Shown piece after piece: positions 37,948-49,421 of a DNA stretch of 64,000 bases. Within the stretch, counting starts at the first letter, position 1, and each line of letters begins with the position of its first letter. The position numbers and the translations under genes were made by a program. The stretch is from Sistotremastrum niveocremeum HHB9708 (lineage: Eukaryota; Basidiomycota; Agaricomycetes; Sistotremastrales; Sistotremastraceae), in the NCBI GenBank assembly GCA_001630475.1, contig KV419395.1:186001-250000 (forward strand). The letters are read 5' to 3'. The notes below the pieces were generated by a model that was not told the origin of the DNA, made no database searches, and saw only the letters and a program-made list of their open reading frames with translations.

Positions 37948-38405
37948 TAGTGTTTGGAAGTCAGGTCACACGACCGCCAAATGACCGTAACTTGACTGAT
38001 ATCCGACCATTCATGACCAGACCGTGGTCATGGTCATGCCTTGGGGCTCATGGTCAGGTTGCAGTCATGGACCTCCCGGTAAGCCACGACCGGACCCCAT
38101 GACCAACATAGGTAGATCATTGTCTAGAGCCTTCCCCAGGCCTTCTGGTGTGTTCTGATTGTTATATACATCATATATGAGGTCCAGCAACCCAGTTTAA
38201 GTACTAAAAAGTGGAGATTTAGGACTTTTTTGAGGTCATGACCGCCATGACCGGTCAAAGTCTGGTCATGATCACCCAATTTTGGCTCAACTGCAACCGC
38301 TAGCAGTCATGGTCATGGCAAAATCTCATGACCATGACTGCTAGCAGTCGCAGTCATCGCCTCTGAGGTGCCCAAGACCCGACCTGACCCGACTTTCAAA
38401 CACTA
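37948..38405. mobile_element. Non-autonomous hAT-like DNA transposon (MITE), 458 bp
   Basis: Inverted ends: left TAGTGTTTGGAAGTCAGGTC and, reading the right end backwards, TAGTGTTTGAAAGTCGGGTC. ATCTTCTG occurs immediately outside both ends (37940-37947 and 38406-38413), an exact 8-bp target duplication. An 8-bp duplication and a TAGTG terminus are hallmarks of the hAT superfamily. There is no transposase frame inside, so it depended on an enzyme encoded elsewhere. The interior is full of CATGACC/GGTCATG motifs in both orientations, like subterminal transposase-binding repeats. The intact duplication and matching ends suggest fairly recent insertion. Confidence 0.85.
38299..38345. repeat. Perfect 19-bp hairpin inside the hAT-like element
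   Basis: GCTAGCAGTCATGGTCATG (38299-38317) is followed by a 9-nt loop and its exact reverse complement (38327-38345). The arms contain two CATG-based copies of the motif scattered through the rest of the element. Confidence 0.85.
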
Positions 38406-38624
38406 ATCTTCTGGCTGTTCCTGTCTGAGTCTGTCAGTCCAGGCCAGTGACTTGTTCAAGCGGATCAATGACTTTGCTTTCCATATGACAACAATAGCTT
38501 GGCTTTATGACCCATTAATCATGTACAGGAAATTCTAAGTGCGTTCAATAAACAAGTATGTGCAAAACAATCAGGACAGCAAGATGCAAAACAAAGCAAG
38601 AAAAAGCAACAACAAAGAGGTGCC

Positions 38625-39599
38625 CTATGGTGAACCTGGATCCTCCCCTGCCAACTTGACAAATGCAGAAAAACCTATTGAAATGGGAGCCTTGGGAGGC
38701 ACTGAGTGAGAAGGAAGATCTGGAATAATCAGATGTTCTCTTCCTCCCCCCAAAACTGTTCCAGAAATTGGTACATGTCTGATGGTTGGTGATGTACGTT
38801 CCATCCTTGTGATCTTGGGTAATTGTTTTGCAGATTCTGGAAAAGGTGTTCTGGAATCTGGGCGGAGAATGTGGAGACCTTCATGATGATCTAATTCATC
38901 ACCAGTGTGCCAGGTTATTTCTTCAGTTGCAGGCCTTGCAAGGTTCCGAACCCTCTGTTGTCTGTCCCTGTCTGGATATGCAGATGGACGAATGCCTGGA
39001 AGGAGTTTTGTGGTGCAGTCATTTTTTGTCGGAAGGGGTGGAGGACAAGGTGGAACAAAGGGTCTGTGATCCATTGATGCATGATGATGAGGGGGCTTGT
39101 GTTTTTGTTGTATATGAATGAAAAATGCTGAAGCAGACAAAAATGTCTCTTTGCATCCTAAAAACAGCAATAAATAAGTGAGACATTTCTAAACAAACAA
39201 AACAAGAAGAAATAACACACTCTCTGCAGGGCATTTCTGTTTCATAGGCTCCAGATGGTCCATACGGACATGCTCTGAGAATCTCACTGCCTTCACTGAT
39301 GTGTGGCATGAGCCATATCCACACGTAATTGTCAGCTAAAAAGAAAAATCAGAATGTAAAAGGTGTGGAAAGTTCATGAAACACACATTGGTGTCTATTT
39401 CTGCAGATTCTGCGCAATGATGTTTCTTGACATGCTTTGCGAGCAATGACCAACTTGAAAGCACGGTTGCGCAGCCTCGCCATCCACAAAGGAATCTCCT
39501 CGGATAAGTTTCCCAATCAAATGTTTGGGTAGCTGAGCTCCCAGCGAGGTTGTGAATCATGTTAAGATCACCAGAAGACGCTCGAGAACTAGTAGGCAT
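38625..39599 (-). CDS. C2H2 zinc-finger protein with three fingers
   Basis: Splicing three exons gives three fingers of the C-x4-C-x12-H-x3/4-H type, common in basidiomycetes. Finger 1 is LCGWRGCATVLSSWSLLAKH. Finger 2, across an intron, is CGYGSC then VRFSEHVRMDH. Finger 3, across a second intron, is CPAERCKETFLSASAFF then HIQQKH. A disordered, Pro/Arg-rich C-terminal region of about 160 residues follows, ending AFVKLAGEDPGSP. Individual fingers are invisible in unspliced frames because each is split or shifted. The ATG at 39599 (MPTSSRASSG) is a working start; in-frame codons continue upstream to a TTG near 39686, so another 5' exon is possible. Likely a DNA- or RNA-binding regulator; target unknown. 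Confidence 0.78.
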
Positions 39600-40618
39600 A
39601 GGGATAGAATTGACTCTGGGCAAAGCTGAGTTAGCTGCATGGAAAAGATGTCTATCAGTTCGCCAGAAAACTATGACAGAAGACAAGAAAATATAGACCT
39701 ATATCGCCTCACGCGATCTGGAGCGGTAAAGGGTTGGGTGTGTCGAGCCTTGAGCTTCAGAAGAGAAAACAAGGCAGAACTCGAGAGGAAGGCGAAATTG
39801 AAACCCCGCGACGCGGGTTGTCCCGCGCTCCCGGCCAGCTTGAACTCGGTTACTCTCGCAAGAAATGACACAAGGAGACAGCAAGCTACAGCGATACTTG
39901 AACTCCTCATCATGACTCGACCATCCCCGATGTCAGGCTCATCCTGATGGAATTTATTGACGACATGCTCAGGCTCTCTTCGCACTAAGGCTCCCAGGGA
40001 AACCATCAGTCTCGTTTAGATTGGACGTCAAAGTCTATGCTTTAAAGGCCGTTTCCCAAGGGATGCATTTGCACGGTCTCTAGCTTACATCGCTGGCGTC
40101 ACTCTTGGTCTTTCTCTTTATATATGGCACGACGCGGTGGTCTTGCGAAGAGGCACAGCTCGTCTGCACAGCTTTGGGGTTTGCGGAGTGTTCAGCATGC
40201 TCGTTGCCTATATCCGTCCTCGCACTTCTCCCGGGCCGTGTCGCTTTTGCGGTCCCAGCACCAGCGATCTGATGTCTCTAATGGAGCCCAACCTCGTTAC
40301 GTACTTCCCCCTCATCGTGCGTTTCGATGTCAGTATGACTGTGGCTTAGCCGAGGCTCGAGTCATTGTGGCCCAGGCTCGTGCTCAATCTGAGTCGACGG
40401 AGAACTATTACTCCAGTCCGGCCGTACGCCTGCCGTCTCTTACGGACCTTTTGCAGTGGTTCTGTCCTTCAGCCATCGAGTATGCCGAAGTGATAGCCGT
40501 CTTCGTCCAATGTCGGCGCCTTTGCAACGGACGTGACTGCGAAAGACTGCAGCCACGATATAAACCTCGATAGCGTTAGGAATCTGCTACACACTTCCAT
40601 TGTCGTCTATCGCTCAGA
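39600..40618. other. Divergent intergenic region, about 1 kb
   Basis: Between the zinc-finger protein and the MpaB-like gene. A 149-codon plus frame (40124-40573) and a minus frame (39671-40006) are open but unsupported. TATATAT near 40117 could be a promoter element. Confidence 0.45.
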
Positions 40619-42240
40619 ATGCCTTCCATCTCCAGCCACGTTCACACAATCTCACACAATCCCCCTGTCGTCGAAGTCGAATTCGCCCGAGGTGGAGTCC
40701 ACTCCCCAATTAACCTCATTACACCCTGCGCTCGGGAAGCGAAGCGAGAGGTGGAATCCGCGTGCACCGATGAACCAGAACTGTACGCACAGTTTACTTG
40801 CTTTTGAGCTTGAACACCGCTAAATGTCGCCTAGGAACAAGCAATTCACGGATCCTTTGTGCGATGCTGCCTTGGAAGAAGCAATGGCAAACTCGCTTGA
40901 TAACGCAGGGGTAGATTTGCTCGCTATCATCAAATCAACAGCAAAGAGTCTGCCCGACGGTCATGCCTCCGCGTTCTTGCAGCATCTGAGTCAGCCTCCC
41001 CCTGACTCCCTCAAAACGTCCACAAGCGATCTGGATGTCGCGACCCAGTTCTACGCCTTCAACTGCGTAGCGATGACTCAGTCGGTTGCGTATTTCAGCG
41101 TGGCACTCTCCATGTCATGGTACGCTTTCGTCCCGCCGGATCATTTTCAATCTTCTTAGACTTGTGGCATATCTAGCCCCGGCATCGTCAATTTGTTACC
41201 ACGCACTGACGGCAACACATCAGCCTCCAAATCGCATCACCGTGCTTCGTCGTACCCCTTGCAAATAATACAGGTTGCTCGAACGCTCTTGGGCTTTGGC
41301 GATGAAAAAGCGAGCAGTCAAGCGCATCACTGGAGCGTTGGAGGACCAAGATGGAGCGCGGCCGCAAACCTTAGGCTTGCGTTCGCCGCTTTGAGGCGGC
41401 GGGATGCCGTAAGCTCGTCCACGACGGTTCAGACAAGGCCTACGCTCGGAGATCTCGTTGCCCTGTAAGTCCTCATCCGTGAATACAATATGCATGCCAA
41501 TTCTTTGTTACTTTAGACTTCTGCTCTTCTCAATATCGCCTCTTCGTGGCCTCGCTCAACTGCCACACATCGAAAAGGCATCCGACGAGGAGGAGCGAGC
41601 CTTCATTGGACTTTGGAGACATGCTGGGTTTTACCTCGGTATCCCACCAGCCCTTCTTCGCAAACATTTCACGAAACCGACGGCGAGCGCGAAGCTCTTC
41701 CGCTCCATCATCGCCCATGGCTCTCCTAAAGGGTTCACGCCTAAGTCTGTCATGTCAGCTCCTCGGGTCCTGCAATCCGTCGCCGGCAATTGGCCATTTC
41801 CCAGAGACAGTCACTCCAATCATGCCATGATGCGTCGATTCGTAGGGGATGCAGTGTGCGATCGTCTCAACATTCCGCAGACCGCTACCATCACCCGGAT
41901 CACACTACAGTGGGAGTTGCTCAGACAGCAGCTCTTTCCCATGTTCGGCCAACTGTACCCCGATCGATCATGGTCGACTGACTACGCGAACTTCATGAAG
42001 CAATTGGCGCGCTTCGTGTCCCACGACGAGCAGCGCGTGCGCAAGTCTTCGTCCAATTATCTTCAACTCCAGCCTCCTCCCCTCGTCATGCTTTCATCCA
42101 ACTTCTCTCGCTTGCGCGATTATCTGGAACTGGCTTTCCTATTCGTAAGGCTTGCTTTGGAGGTTATTATTGCCGTCTTCATTTGTCCGACCCTCATTGG
42201 ATTACTTGTGTACAAAGTTTGGCAAGCACTCTTGTTATAA
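40619..42240 (+). CDS. MpaB-like oxygenase (DUF2236 family), membrane-associated
   Basis: Relatives include the fungal ER-bound oxygenase MpaB and the bacterial rubber oxygenase Lcp; they are heme or metal oxygenases acting on hydrophobic chains. Four exons (40619-40782, 40835-41119, 41177-41464, 41517-42240) splice in phase to 486 residues. Family-like blocks are YAFNCVAMTQSVAYFSVALS, VGGPRWSAAANLRLAFAALR, RAFIGLWRHAGFYLGIPPAL and HSNHAMMRRFVGDAVCDRLN. A C-terminal hydrophobic segment (LELAFLFVRLALEVIIAVFI, then CPTLIGLLVY) would anchor it. The third exon's 5' border is the least certain: the acceptor at 41176 avoids a stop that the one at 41160 would create. The substrate is unknown. Confidence 0.72.
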
Positions 42241-42764
42241 AAAGTTTCATTCGAAACAAAACGTGTTCATTATAGCATCCTTATATATTAAATCACGAGC
42301 AGTATTGATGGCTGCTGAGCCGGACTCAATTAGATAGAAAATAATGCTTGAGGCCCATCCAGAAGCCTCTCAGCTAAGGCGAGGAATACCGCAAATTTGC
42401 CACACAGCATGACTTGAGCGAGAGGCCTTTCTAGGAGGTTCAGCAATCGGAAAGTAATAAAACACCACCGGCTTAGTGCTTATGTAATCGAGTACCATGT
42501 AGCCGAGCCGAGCCGTCAGAAGTTCGCAAGTTACGAACTTCCCCAGTTCCGCCAGATGCAGTCATTCACAGTTGTAATAAGACGCCTCTGTGCAGAACCG
42601 ACCGTCAAGACATTGAAACAAGCGTTGAAATGGTTCCCTCGCCCTGTGCGTAAAGACCAGTGATGTACAGAACATCCTCGGAATCCTCGGGGAACACATA
42701 GCAGTCCTTCCCACACAAGATGAGATAAAGCCGGTGTGGTCCATCTTGAATGCCACAGTCCGCC

Positions 42765-43437
42765 ATGTCTCAGCCAAAGGCCCTGCTCATGGTTTTCAGA
42801 GCCTGGTGTCGACCTGCCACTGGAAGAATACCACCGGTGGTACGATGTCGAGCATGTGCCCTTGCGCACTCAGACACCTGGCTTCCTGTCCGCCCAGCGC
42901 TATCAGGAGATCGATGGTGCCAAACCGACATGGAACGCCACATATGATCTTGAATCGCTGAGTGTCCTCGATTCACCTGGTTATCAGAAACTGGGGACAG
43001 ATAAGAGCGAGCACGAGATTAGCTGTCTAGCTAGACTCGCAGTGTTGGACAGGAGGGTCTTTAAACTCCTTTACTCTGCAGGAGAAGATCCGCACGGGAA
43101 GGCGACTGTCGTCGTCTTCAATAGCATAACTCCGACCCCTGCATTGGAGAGCGAATTTCTTGAGTGGTACAAGAAAGAGCACGTCCCGATGCTCTCCAAG
43201 ATTCCTGGATGGATTCGAACGAGGCAGTTCGAACTAGTCCGGGAAGATTCCGGTTCGGAGACGACCCCGGCATGGCCGCCCAAACTGTTGACCATTCACG
43301 AGTGGGAGGATGGGTCCGGACTGCAGAGTACTGCGTTCAAAGAGGCGACTAGTACGGCGTGGAGAGCCAAGGTAATGGAGGGGGTGGTTGCAAAGGAGAG
43401 GAGAGTCATGAAGCCCTGGAATGGTGTCTCTGCTTGA
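42765..43437 (+). pseudogene. EthD-like dimeric alpha-beta barrel protein with a broken 5' frame
   Basis: Ferredoxin-like barrel protein of the EthD/YCII type, often a small tailoring enzyme or heme-degradation partner. Two related halves are visible: LEEYHRWYDVEHVPLRTQTP and, later, FLEWYKKEHVPMLSKIPGW. The natural start is MSQPKALLMVF at 42765, which should run into SEPGVDLPLEEYHRW. The two parts are in different frames at a TTTT run near 42795; one base more than expected (or two fewer) explains it. No other ATG opens the conserved frame and no intron fits. The rest, about 210 codons, is intact to TGA at 43437. It may be a young pseudogene, or a base error in the assembly. Confidence 0.6.
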
Positions 43438-44134
43438 ACGCTCAAAATATCCATATACGCGTAAGGGGGGGTGACACTGCAGATGTATATTAGCACGAGT
43501 GGCAATGTAATAAGCTAGGCCTAGTACTCACTTTGAGTTCAAAGACAAGCTGTGCATGACAAGACGATAGCTTTCTACTTAGCTGCGGATCATGATTGGC
43601 AAAGCTCGCGAAATGTCAGGATTTCACACAGGTAGACTCGAAAGCACTGCACAGCTCTGAGTAGTCGGCCCAGAAATGAGCTTCATCCTGTGGTGAACTG
43701 ACTCAATATTGCTGCAAGAAATAGTACCGTCAAAATGTCGAGACTGGATCGGCAGAATGCTGAGCTTACATAATGCTGCTCCGGACCACGATCATGTCAG
43801 TGTGCGATTCTTGCATCCCTTGAATAGCTCGCTGTCGCCAACTGGTCGCATTATTTACGGATATCGTCATGGATTTTGGACAATGCTGCCTCAATACAAC
43901 GCGTTTCGAAAGCAACAACCTGAATATGCCCGAAATGCAACCATTTCTAAACAATACGGCGGTTGCTTTTCGGCCGACCCGGAAGTGTTTGGTTCTTCCA
44001 TTTTACCCAGCCTTGTTCTCTCTCACAATGCCACTCGAAAAATAGGGCCCTGTTTGCCAATAAATAGAGCCCAAGGACAGCACTAACCGTCAAGACTTCG
44101 AACGCTCTCCCCTTCCCATCCTCTATTCGCCACT
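43438..44134. other. Intergenic region
   Basis: Between the EthD-like gene and the Ser-rich membrane protein. A 125-codon plus frame (43709-44086) is open but has no domain and no plausible role; it overlaps the expected promoter of the next gene. Confidence 0.45.
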
Positions 44135-44874
44135 ATGTCCTTTGCCATCGGTTCCACCTGGATCACTATAGTGCTTTTCCTCATCAGCATTATACCTGGT
44201 GTTATAGGCAAAGGCGGTCACGGTGGTGGTAGCTCTTCCAGTAAATCGTCGAGTGGATCCAGCTCCAGTTCGTCCAAGAGCTCCTCGACCAGCTCGTCTT
44301 CCGATTCCAAGACTCAGTCTGGTGGAAAGTCTACTTCGAACCCTGTGGCAGGCAGCCCGGCAGGCTCTACGACCAGCGGATCAACGTTAAGCACTTCGTC
44401 CTCTCCGATTTGTTATGATTCCCAGTGCGTGTTTCTTCCTTTCTTTTGGAAGTACCGAGAAGATGAGCTGATATGATCCTAGTAACCGCATTGTCCGTTG
44501 TGGATTGAAGCATTGGCAGATTGGTCTCATCGCACTCGCTGCTGTCATTGTGGCCGTTGGTAGGCATCAGTTCCTGATCTTTGCCCGAGTCTTCACTGAC
44601 TCTCCTTGCAGTCTTTGTGATGTGCCTCAGGGCATATATTGAGAGACGCAAACGCAACCACCGTGACAGCCAGCAGAACGTCACTCCCCCGAAAGTTGCT
44701 CCTCAAAGTTCTTTCAAAGGAGCGATCCACAAAGAAAGCGATATCGAGGCGTTCACTCGCGATATGCCAGTCACTCCCATCGAAAAGGCGCACTTCAAAG
44801 ATCCAGCCACTCCGACCACGCCGGGATTTGAGAAGCGCTCTCTTCTAACCATGTGGGATGACCAGTATTCATGA
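44135..44874 (+). CDS. Ser-rich single-pass membrane protein
   Basis: Three exons. A hydrophobic signal (ITIVLFLISIIPGVIG) leads to a Gly/His start and a Ser/Lys/Thr-rich stalk (about 60 residues, likely O-glycosylated), a short Cys-containing region (PICYD and IVRCGLK), one membrane helix (IGLIALAAVIVAVVFVMCL) and a basic cytoplasmic stop-transfer RRKRNHR. The tail is about 75 residues and contains repeated TP motifs (MPVTPIEK, PATPTTPGF). The topology matches a small cell-surface sensor or anchor of fungal type, but no family is recognised. Architecture resembles the gene at 45967. Confidence 0.75.
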
Positions 44875-45966
44875 GCGAGATTCTACAGAGCCCTCTTAGT
44901 CTTCACTTGCCTCATTTCCTATAACCTTACTTGAACGGGCATTGCGCTTACGATATACCCCTCCTTCACGGAGTTATATATTATGCAAGTATGATTATGA
45001 CTAGCCTATGTCTACTGTATATACAATACGTTCTCAAGTTATATGTATGGTTTTTGGAAAGTCCCTGCTAGCTACTGGAGTTGAGATTGGTGCATGCGAA
45101 ACGTCATAGTGAGACTCGCGAAAATAAAACGTGTCACTTCTGACAGCAATGCCTACTGCCGTCAGTATACCGTACCAGCTAAATTAGAATCACGGTTGTT
45201 CCCAGCATAGTCTATCGGTGGCGAGCATACTAGTAGCTCAGTCTCAACTGCAGCCAGGTACTCTGTCCAGTCTTGGGCCGACCCGGAATATCGCCACAAT
45301 TCGTTCACCACGCTACACCGCATACCGGTAGAGCCTAAGTAGTACGCAGTTTACCGTCAGATTGCCACTATCGAAATGGACGCAGGTCTATACATGAGTG
45401 CTATCAGATAAGGCTGTGCTACTTTCGGATGCGAGGAATCTTCGCGGCCCATTTATTCTTCTTTAGGGGTGAAAGCTTCAATTTACTAGTCCTTCCATTC
45501 GGTGGTCGCGGTCACAGAATGTTCCAAGCAGTAAGACCGTTCGAGTTGCACTGGCAATTATTAGCGCCTTTGAAGGTCTCTCCAGTGAATGCATGGTAGC
45601 ATTTAAGTCAATGTTGTCTCTTTGCACAGGCAAGAACCCGTGGGAATTGCCACTCAGTTCTCCACACAGAGTGGACACGATCGAGGGACAACAATCACAC
45701 AACAACGGTCATTTTTTTGTTTATTGAAGGTGCGATAGACGCCAACGTGATAAGGTACCACAGTATGCGGACCTTGTGTTTTGACTCACGCGATGCTTTA
45801 TTCACGAAAGGCGGTGTTGCATGGCCCCGCGCCTCTCGACAAGTGTCAATAGCATCGCCTCGCCGGTACAATTAGGCCCTGGTGCCACTCAACCGCGGAA
45901 GAGGTGCTGAACGATATAAAATGAGTCGTATTGCTCTGCAAATTTCTGCTCCAGTCCCTGTCCCAT
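44875..45966. other. Intergenic region, about 1.1 kb
   Basis: No convincing frame on either strand. A TATA-like ATATAAAA near 45914-45921 precedes the next gene. Confidence 0.45.
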
Positions 45967-46529
45967 ATGAAACGCTTCTCCAATGCCTCGCTTAAACTCG
46001 TCCTCACTGTCTTAGCTTTGACTCAATCAGTGTATGGTGGAGGAGAGTCGCCGATCGAAGCACGCGGGTACGGCTATAACAACGGGTACTATTATAATAC
46101 CTGCTTCAATCAACAGTGAGTGATTCAGCCTATCTTGTCGTTGAAGGACACTAATCAGCTCGGATTATCTTAGGTATTACCCCAAATATTGCAAAATTCA
46201 TGGATGGAAATTCAGCTTGCTTTTCGCGGCCTGTGTACTCCTTGCGAGTAAGTCGATGCTTTTCGGATTTTTCACGAATAATATACTGACCCAATGCGTG
46301 ATCTGTAGCGGCATTAGTGACGTGCTTGTGCATCTGCTGCAACTGTTCCTGTTGTTGCAGAAGAAGTGGAAAGAAGGTCGCACATACCGAGGAGGCTCGT
46401 GCCCCTGTGTCCGAACTACCTTCACGCCCAAGTTCAGTACACTTGTCAGCAAGTGATCACGACTCGCATCCACTCCTCCCTCTTTATTCGGCTCCACAAG
46501 AACCTCCGAAGTACTCGCCAGAGAAATGA
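45967..46529 (+). CDS. Small Tyr/Cys-rich single-pass membrane protein
   Basis: Three exons encode about 145 residues. A signal peptide (LKLVLTVLALTQSVYG) is followed by a short Gly/Tyr-rich ectodomain (GYGYNNGYYYNTCFNQQYY), a membrane helix (FSLLFAACVLLATALVTCL) and a juxtamembrane cysteine cluster (CICCNCSCCCRR), typical of palmitoylation. The cytoplasmic tail carries PLYSAP and PPKYSP, Pro-Tyr-type motifs that could bind WW-domain ubiquitin ligases of the Rsp5 group. This layout is shared by many short fungal and animal membrane adaptors. The actual function is unknown. It lies on the same strand as the Ser-rich protein at 44135, 1.1 kb away. Confidence 0.75.
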
Positions 46530-47667
46530 TAGGGTTCCCAAAAGAGGCCTCTAGTTTCAATATATACCCACAGTGAACGGCCCTCATCGAGATCTGGACA
46601 TTACGTCGCATCATGAAGTCTTGTAATAACATACCTTAGTAGCATTGACATAAACAAAGTATGGGCTCTTGATCAGAAAAACCGAGATGGAGGGTAATCA
46701 CGATGTTCTTCCGTGCCTAATGGCTGTCTGAGCGGCGTTCGAGGCATGATGCTTGCGAAATGGTGTAGTCGAAACCCTAGGAGACCGAGAAGCAAGTTGG
46801 GCCTGGACCTGGCGGTTGAACCCTTTTCAATCGTCACTGAACAATGGTCCCAATTCTGAACATTTATCAAGGTTCATAAGGTATTTCCTAGTTGGTGCTA
46901 TTCGCTTCAATGGTCTGGTGCCTTGTCCTTCAACCGTCTCCGAAATTACACGGGATGGCTTTCCTCGGGTTCTAGATAAGTTAAGTAGAGACCGGGCTTG
47001 CACCAACCTGTATGTCATAAACATATTCAACCAATGAGACGGAGCGCTGTTAATGATGGGAAGATCCGAGATGTTCGTCTGTGGAGGTGTTCTGCGAACA
47101 AGCGCGTGGGAGGGAGGCGAGCTTTATGCACCGAGCGGAACAAAGCGGAAGGCGATCGGAGCTGTGGACACCCACTCTGAATTATGATCCCACAACCTGC
47201 AAAGACAATCAGCCTCTTAGTGAAAACGCGAACGTGATTGAAGGGCGGAAGGCGGGGTGCGCAGGCCTGGCATCATCGTGCCTTCAGCTCCCATCGCCCA
47301 AAATTCTAAATCGAGTTTATGGGCTTGCCATGGTGCAAGGGGTGAGCAATGGGGGTATACTTGAAGCATCAGTTGACATCTACAAAGTTGCTCTTATGTG
47401 CTGGTGCCACTGAAGTCGACGTGTCTTATAAGACGGAGTTTGAGCGGAGATAAAGTAAAACACGGAGGCGGATGAAAGTGGCAATATCACGAGACACTTG
47501 TCTTAGGCTCCTTGACTCCAAATGTGAACTCAAAATCAAGTCTTCCCCGGACCAAGTCATCCATCTACATCGGTTATTAGGACTTAGCTATCCCTGCTAT
47601 AAGATTCCCTCCCCTCCAGGTGGCCGTCGTCCCTCTGAGTGAAGGAGTCCTATAGCGTCATCACATC
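46530..47667. other. Intergenic region, about 1.1 kb
   Basis: Short frames on both strands; none forms a spliceable chain or shows a motif. It should contain the promoter of the dehydrogenase kinase gene. Confidence 0.45.
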
Positions 47668-49421
47668 ATGTCGGGCTTCAAGATCTCATCTGCTTTGTGG
47701 GACAAGATTCACCACTTCGCCAGCTTTCCCCAGACAGGAGGTATGGTGTACTGTATCTCTAGTCACCGTTGTCTCAAACTGAAATGTAACCGGGCTCAGT
47801 GTCATTGCAGCAGATGGTCCTTTTTGGTCAGAACCCATCGCAGGGAACGCTCTTCAAAGCAAGCCAATTCCTAGCTGGTGTGTCTCGGATCATGCGACCT
47901 ATGTTGCATTGCTGATTGTTGAACTGCAGAGGAACTTCCTGTTCGATTGGCCCATCGTGTGAAGGAACTGGACCAGTTACCCCATAAGATGAGCGACATG
48001 CCCTCGATCCATAAAGTTCGAAATTGGTATGCTCAGTCATTCGAGGTAAGTAACTGTCCAAATCCCGCACGCCGGTTCTTATGATCTTCGTTCAGGAACT
48101 CATCACATTTCCCAAACCGAATCTGACAGAGATCGTGCGACAAGCTCTGAATGATGCCCCTTCCGCCGCCACCAAACTCCCCGAATCGAAACCTAATCCA
48201 TCTATGTATCGAATACTAAACTCACCTGTTAATGGAAACGGTAACGGAAACTCGTTTAAAGCCAACGGAGGAGCCGTAGATAAGACGAAACTCCGGATAC
48301 CAATGGAGCGACGTTATTTCGCGAGCACGAAGAATATTGAATGGCCTCCAGAAATGGCAGACTATAATCGCCGATTCACGGATATGATTGACCTTATCAA
48401 GAAGAGACACGACCCCACTGTCACTACTGTCGCTCAGGGTGTTTTGGAGTGGAAGCGAATGTACAAGACGGAGCATATTGGGTTAGATATGCAGAATTGG
48501 CTGGATCGATTTTATATGAGCCGTATTGGGATTCGGTTCCTTATTGGGCAGCGTATGTGCTTTCATCAGTTTTTGTTTGCTCGCTGATTGAGAGACGTTC
48601 CCAGATATTGCCTTGAATACATTTCCCAATCACGAAGATTATGTTGGGATAATTTGTACTAATTGTGTAGGTAACCTTTTCCATTTGAGCTTCCTCGTTT
48701 TGACACCTGGATAGAATGTTCATGACGTTGTTCATGAAGCTATTGAGAATGCGAGGTACGTCCGTCGACCTGCCCTTGCCAGCGCTGTACCTGACCTGTC
48801 ATCAGATTCGTTTGTGAAGAACATTATGGGATGTTCAAGGGACCACCCGTTCAGCTGATCTGCCCGAAAGACTTGACATTCTCATATGTCCCTGGGCATT
48901 TGTATGTACTAAAGTTCTTCTGCTGTTCGGAGTTTCTGACCTTCTCCGCCACAGATCACATATCTGCTTCGAGCTGCTAAAGAACTCGCTGCGGGCCGTC
49001 GTTGAGCGTTACGGCTCATCGTCGGAGGACACCTTGCCACCTATAAAGGTCATCGTGGTCGAAGGCAAGGAAGATATCACCATTAAGATATCAGATGAGG
49101 GAGGAGGGATCCCAAGGAGTGCTATCCCGCTCATTTGGACGTATATGTATACGACGATGGAGAATCCTCAGGACATCGAACAGGATTTTACCGCCAGTGA
49201 TTTCCAAGCGCCGATGGCTGGATTTGGGTACGGTTTACCTTTATCACGACTGGTGAGTCACCCATATACCTGATTGATGGTAGGGTACTGAGGTAGCACT
49301 TTCCACGCAGTATGCCAGATACTTTGGTGGCGATCTCCGGCTGATATCTATGGAGGGTTTCGGGACTGATGTGTATGTTCATCTCAATCGACTTTCTAGC
49401 AGTAGGGAACCACTGCAATGA
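47668..49421 (+). CDS. Mitochondrial pyruvate/branched-chain dehydrogenase kinase
   Basis: Inactivates the pyruvate (or branched-chain) dehydrogenase complex by Ser phosphorylation in the matrix. About nine exons. The N-terminal helical domain reads FASFPQTG, then VSLQQMVLFGQNP across an intron, then LAEELPVRLAHRVKELDQLP and IGIRFLIGQHIALN. The GHKL ATPase part carries the N box ICFELLKNSLRAVVE, the G1 box ISDEGGGIP and the G2 box FGYGLPLSRL. The C-terminus reads YARYFGGDLRLISMEGFGTD. An insertion of about 50 residues with Asn/Gly repeats sits in the helical domain. Pyruvate versus branched-chain specificity cannot be settled from sequence alone; the DEGGGIP spacing and overall layout favour pyruvate dehydrogenase kinase. 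Confidence 0.94.

Noticed and set aside
40124-40573. 149-codon plus-strand frame
   Set aside because: Composition rich in Cys, Arg and Gln without any block order, an overlapping alternative frame is equally open, and it lies in the expected promoter of the MpaB-like gene.
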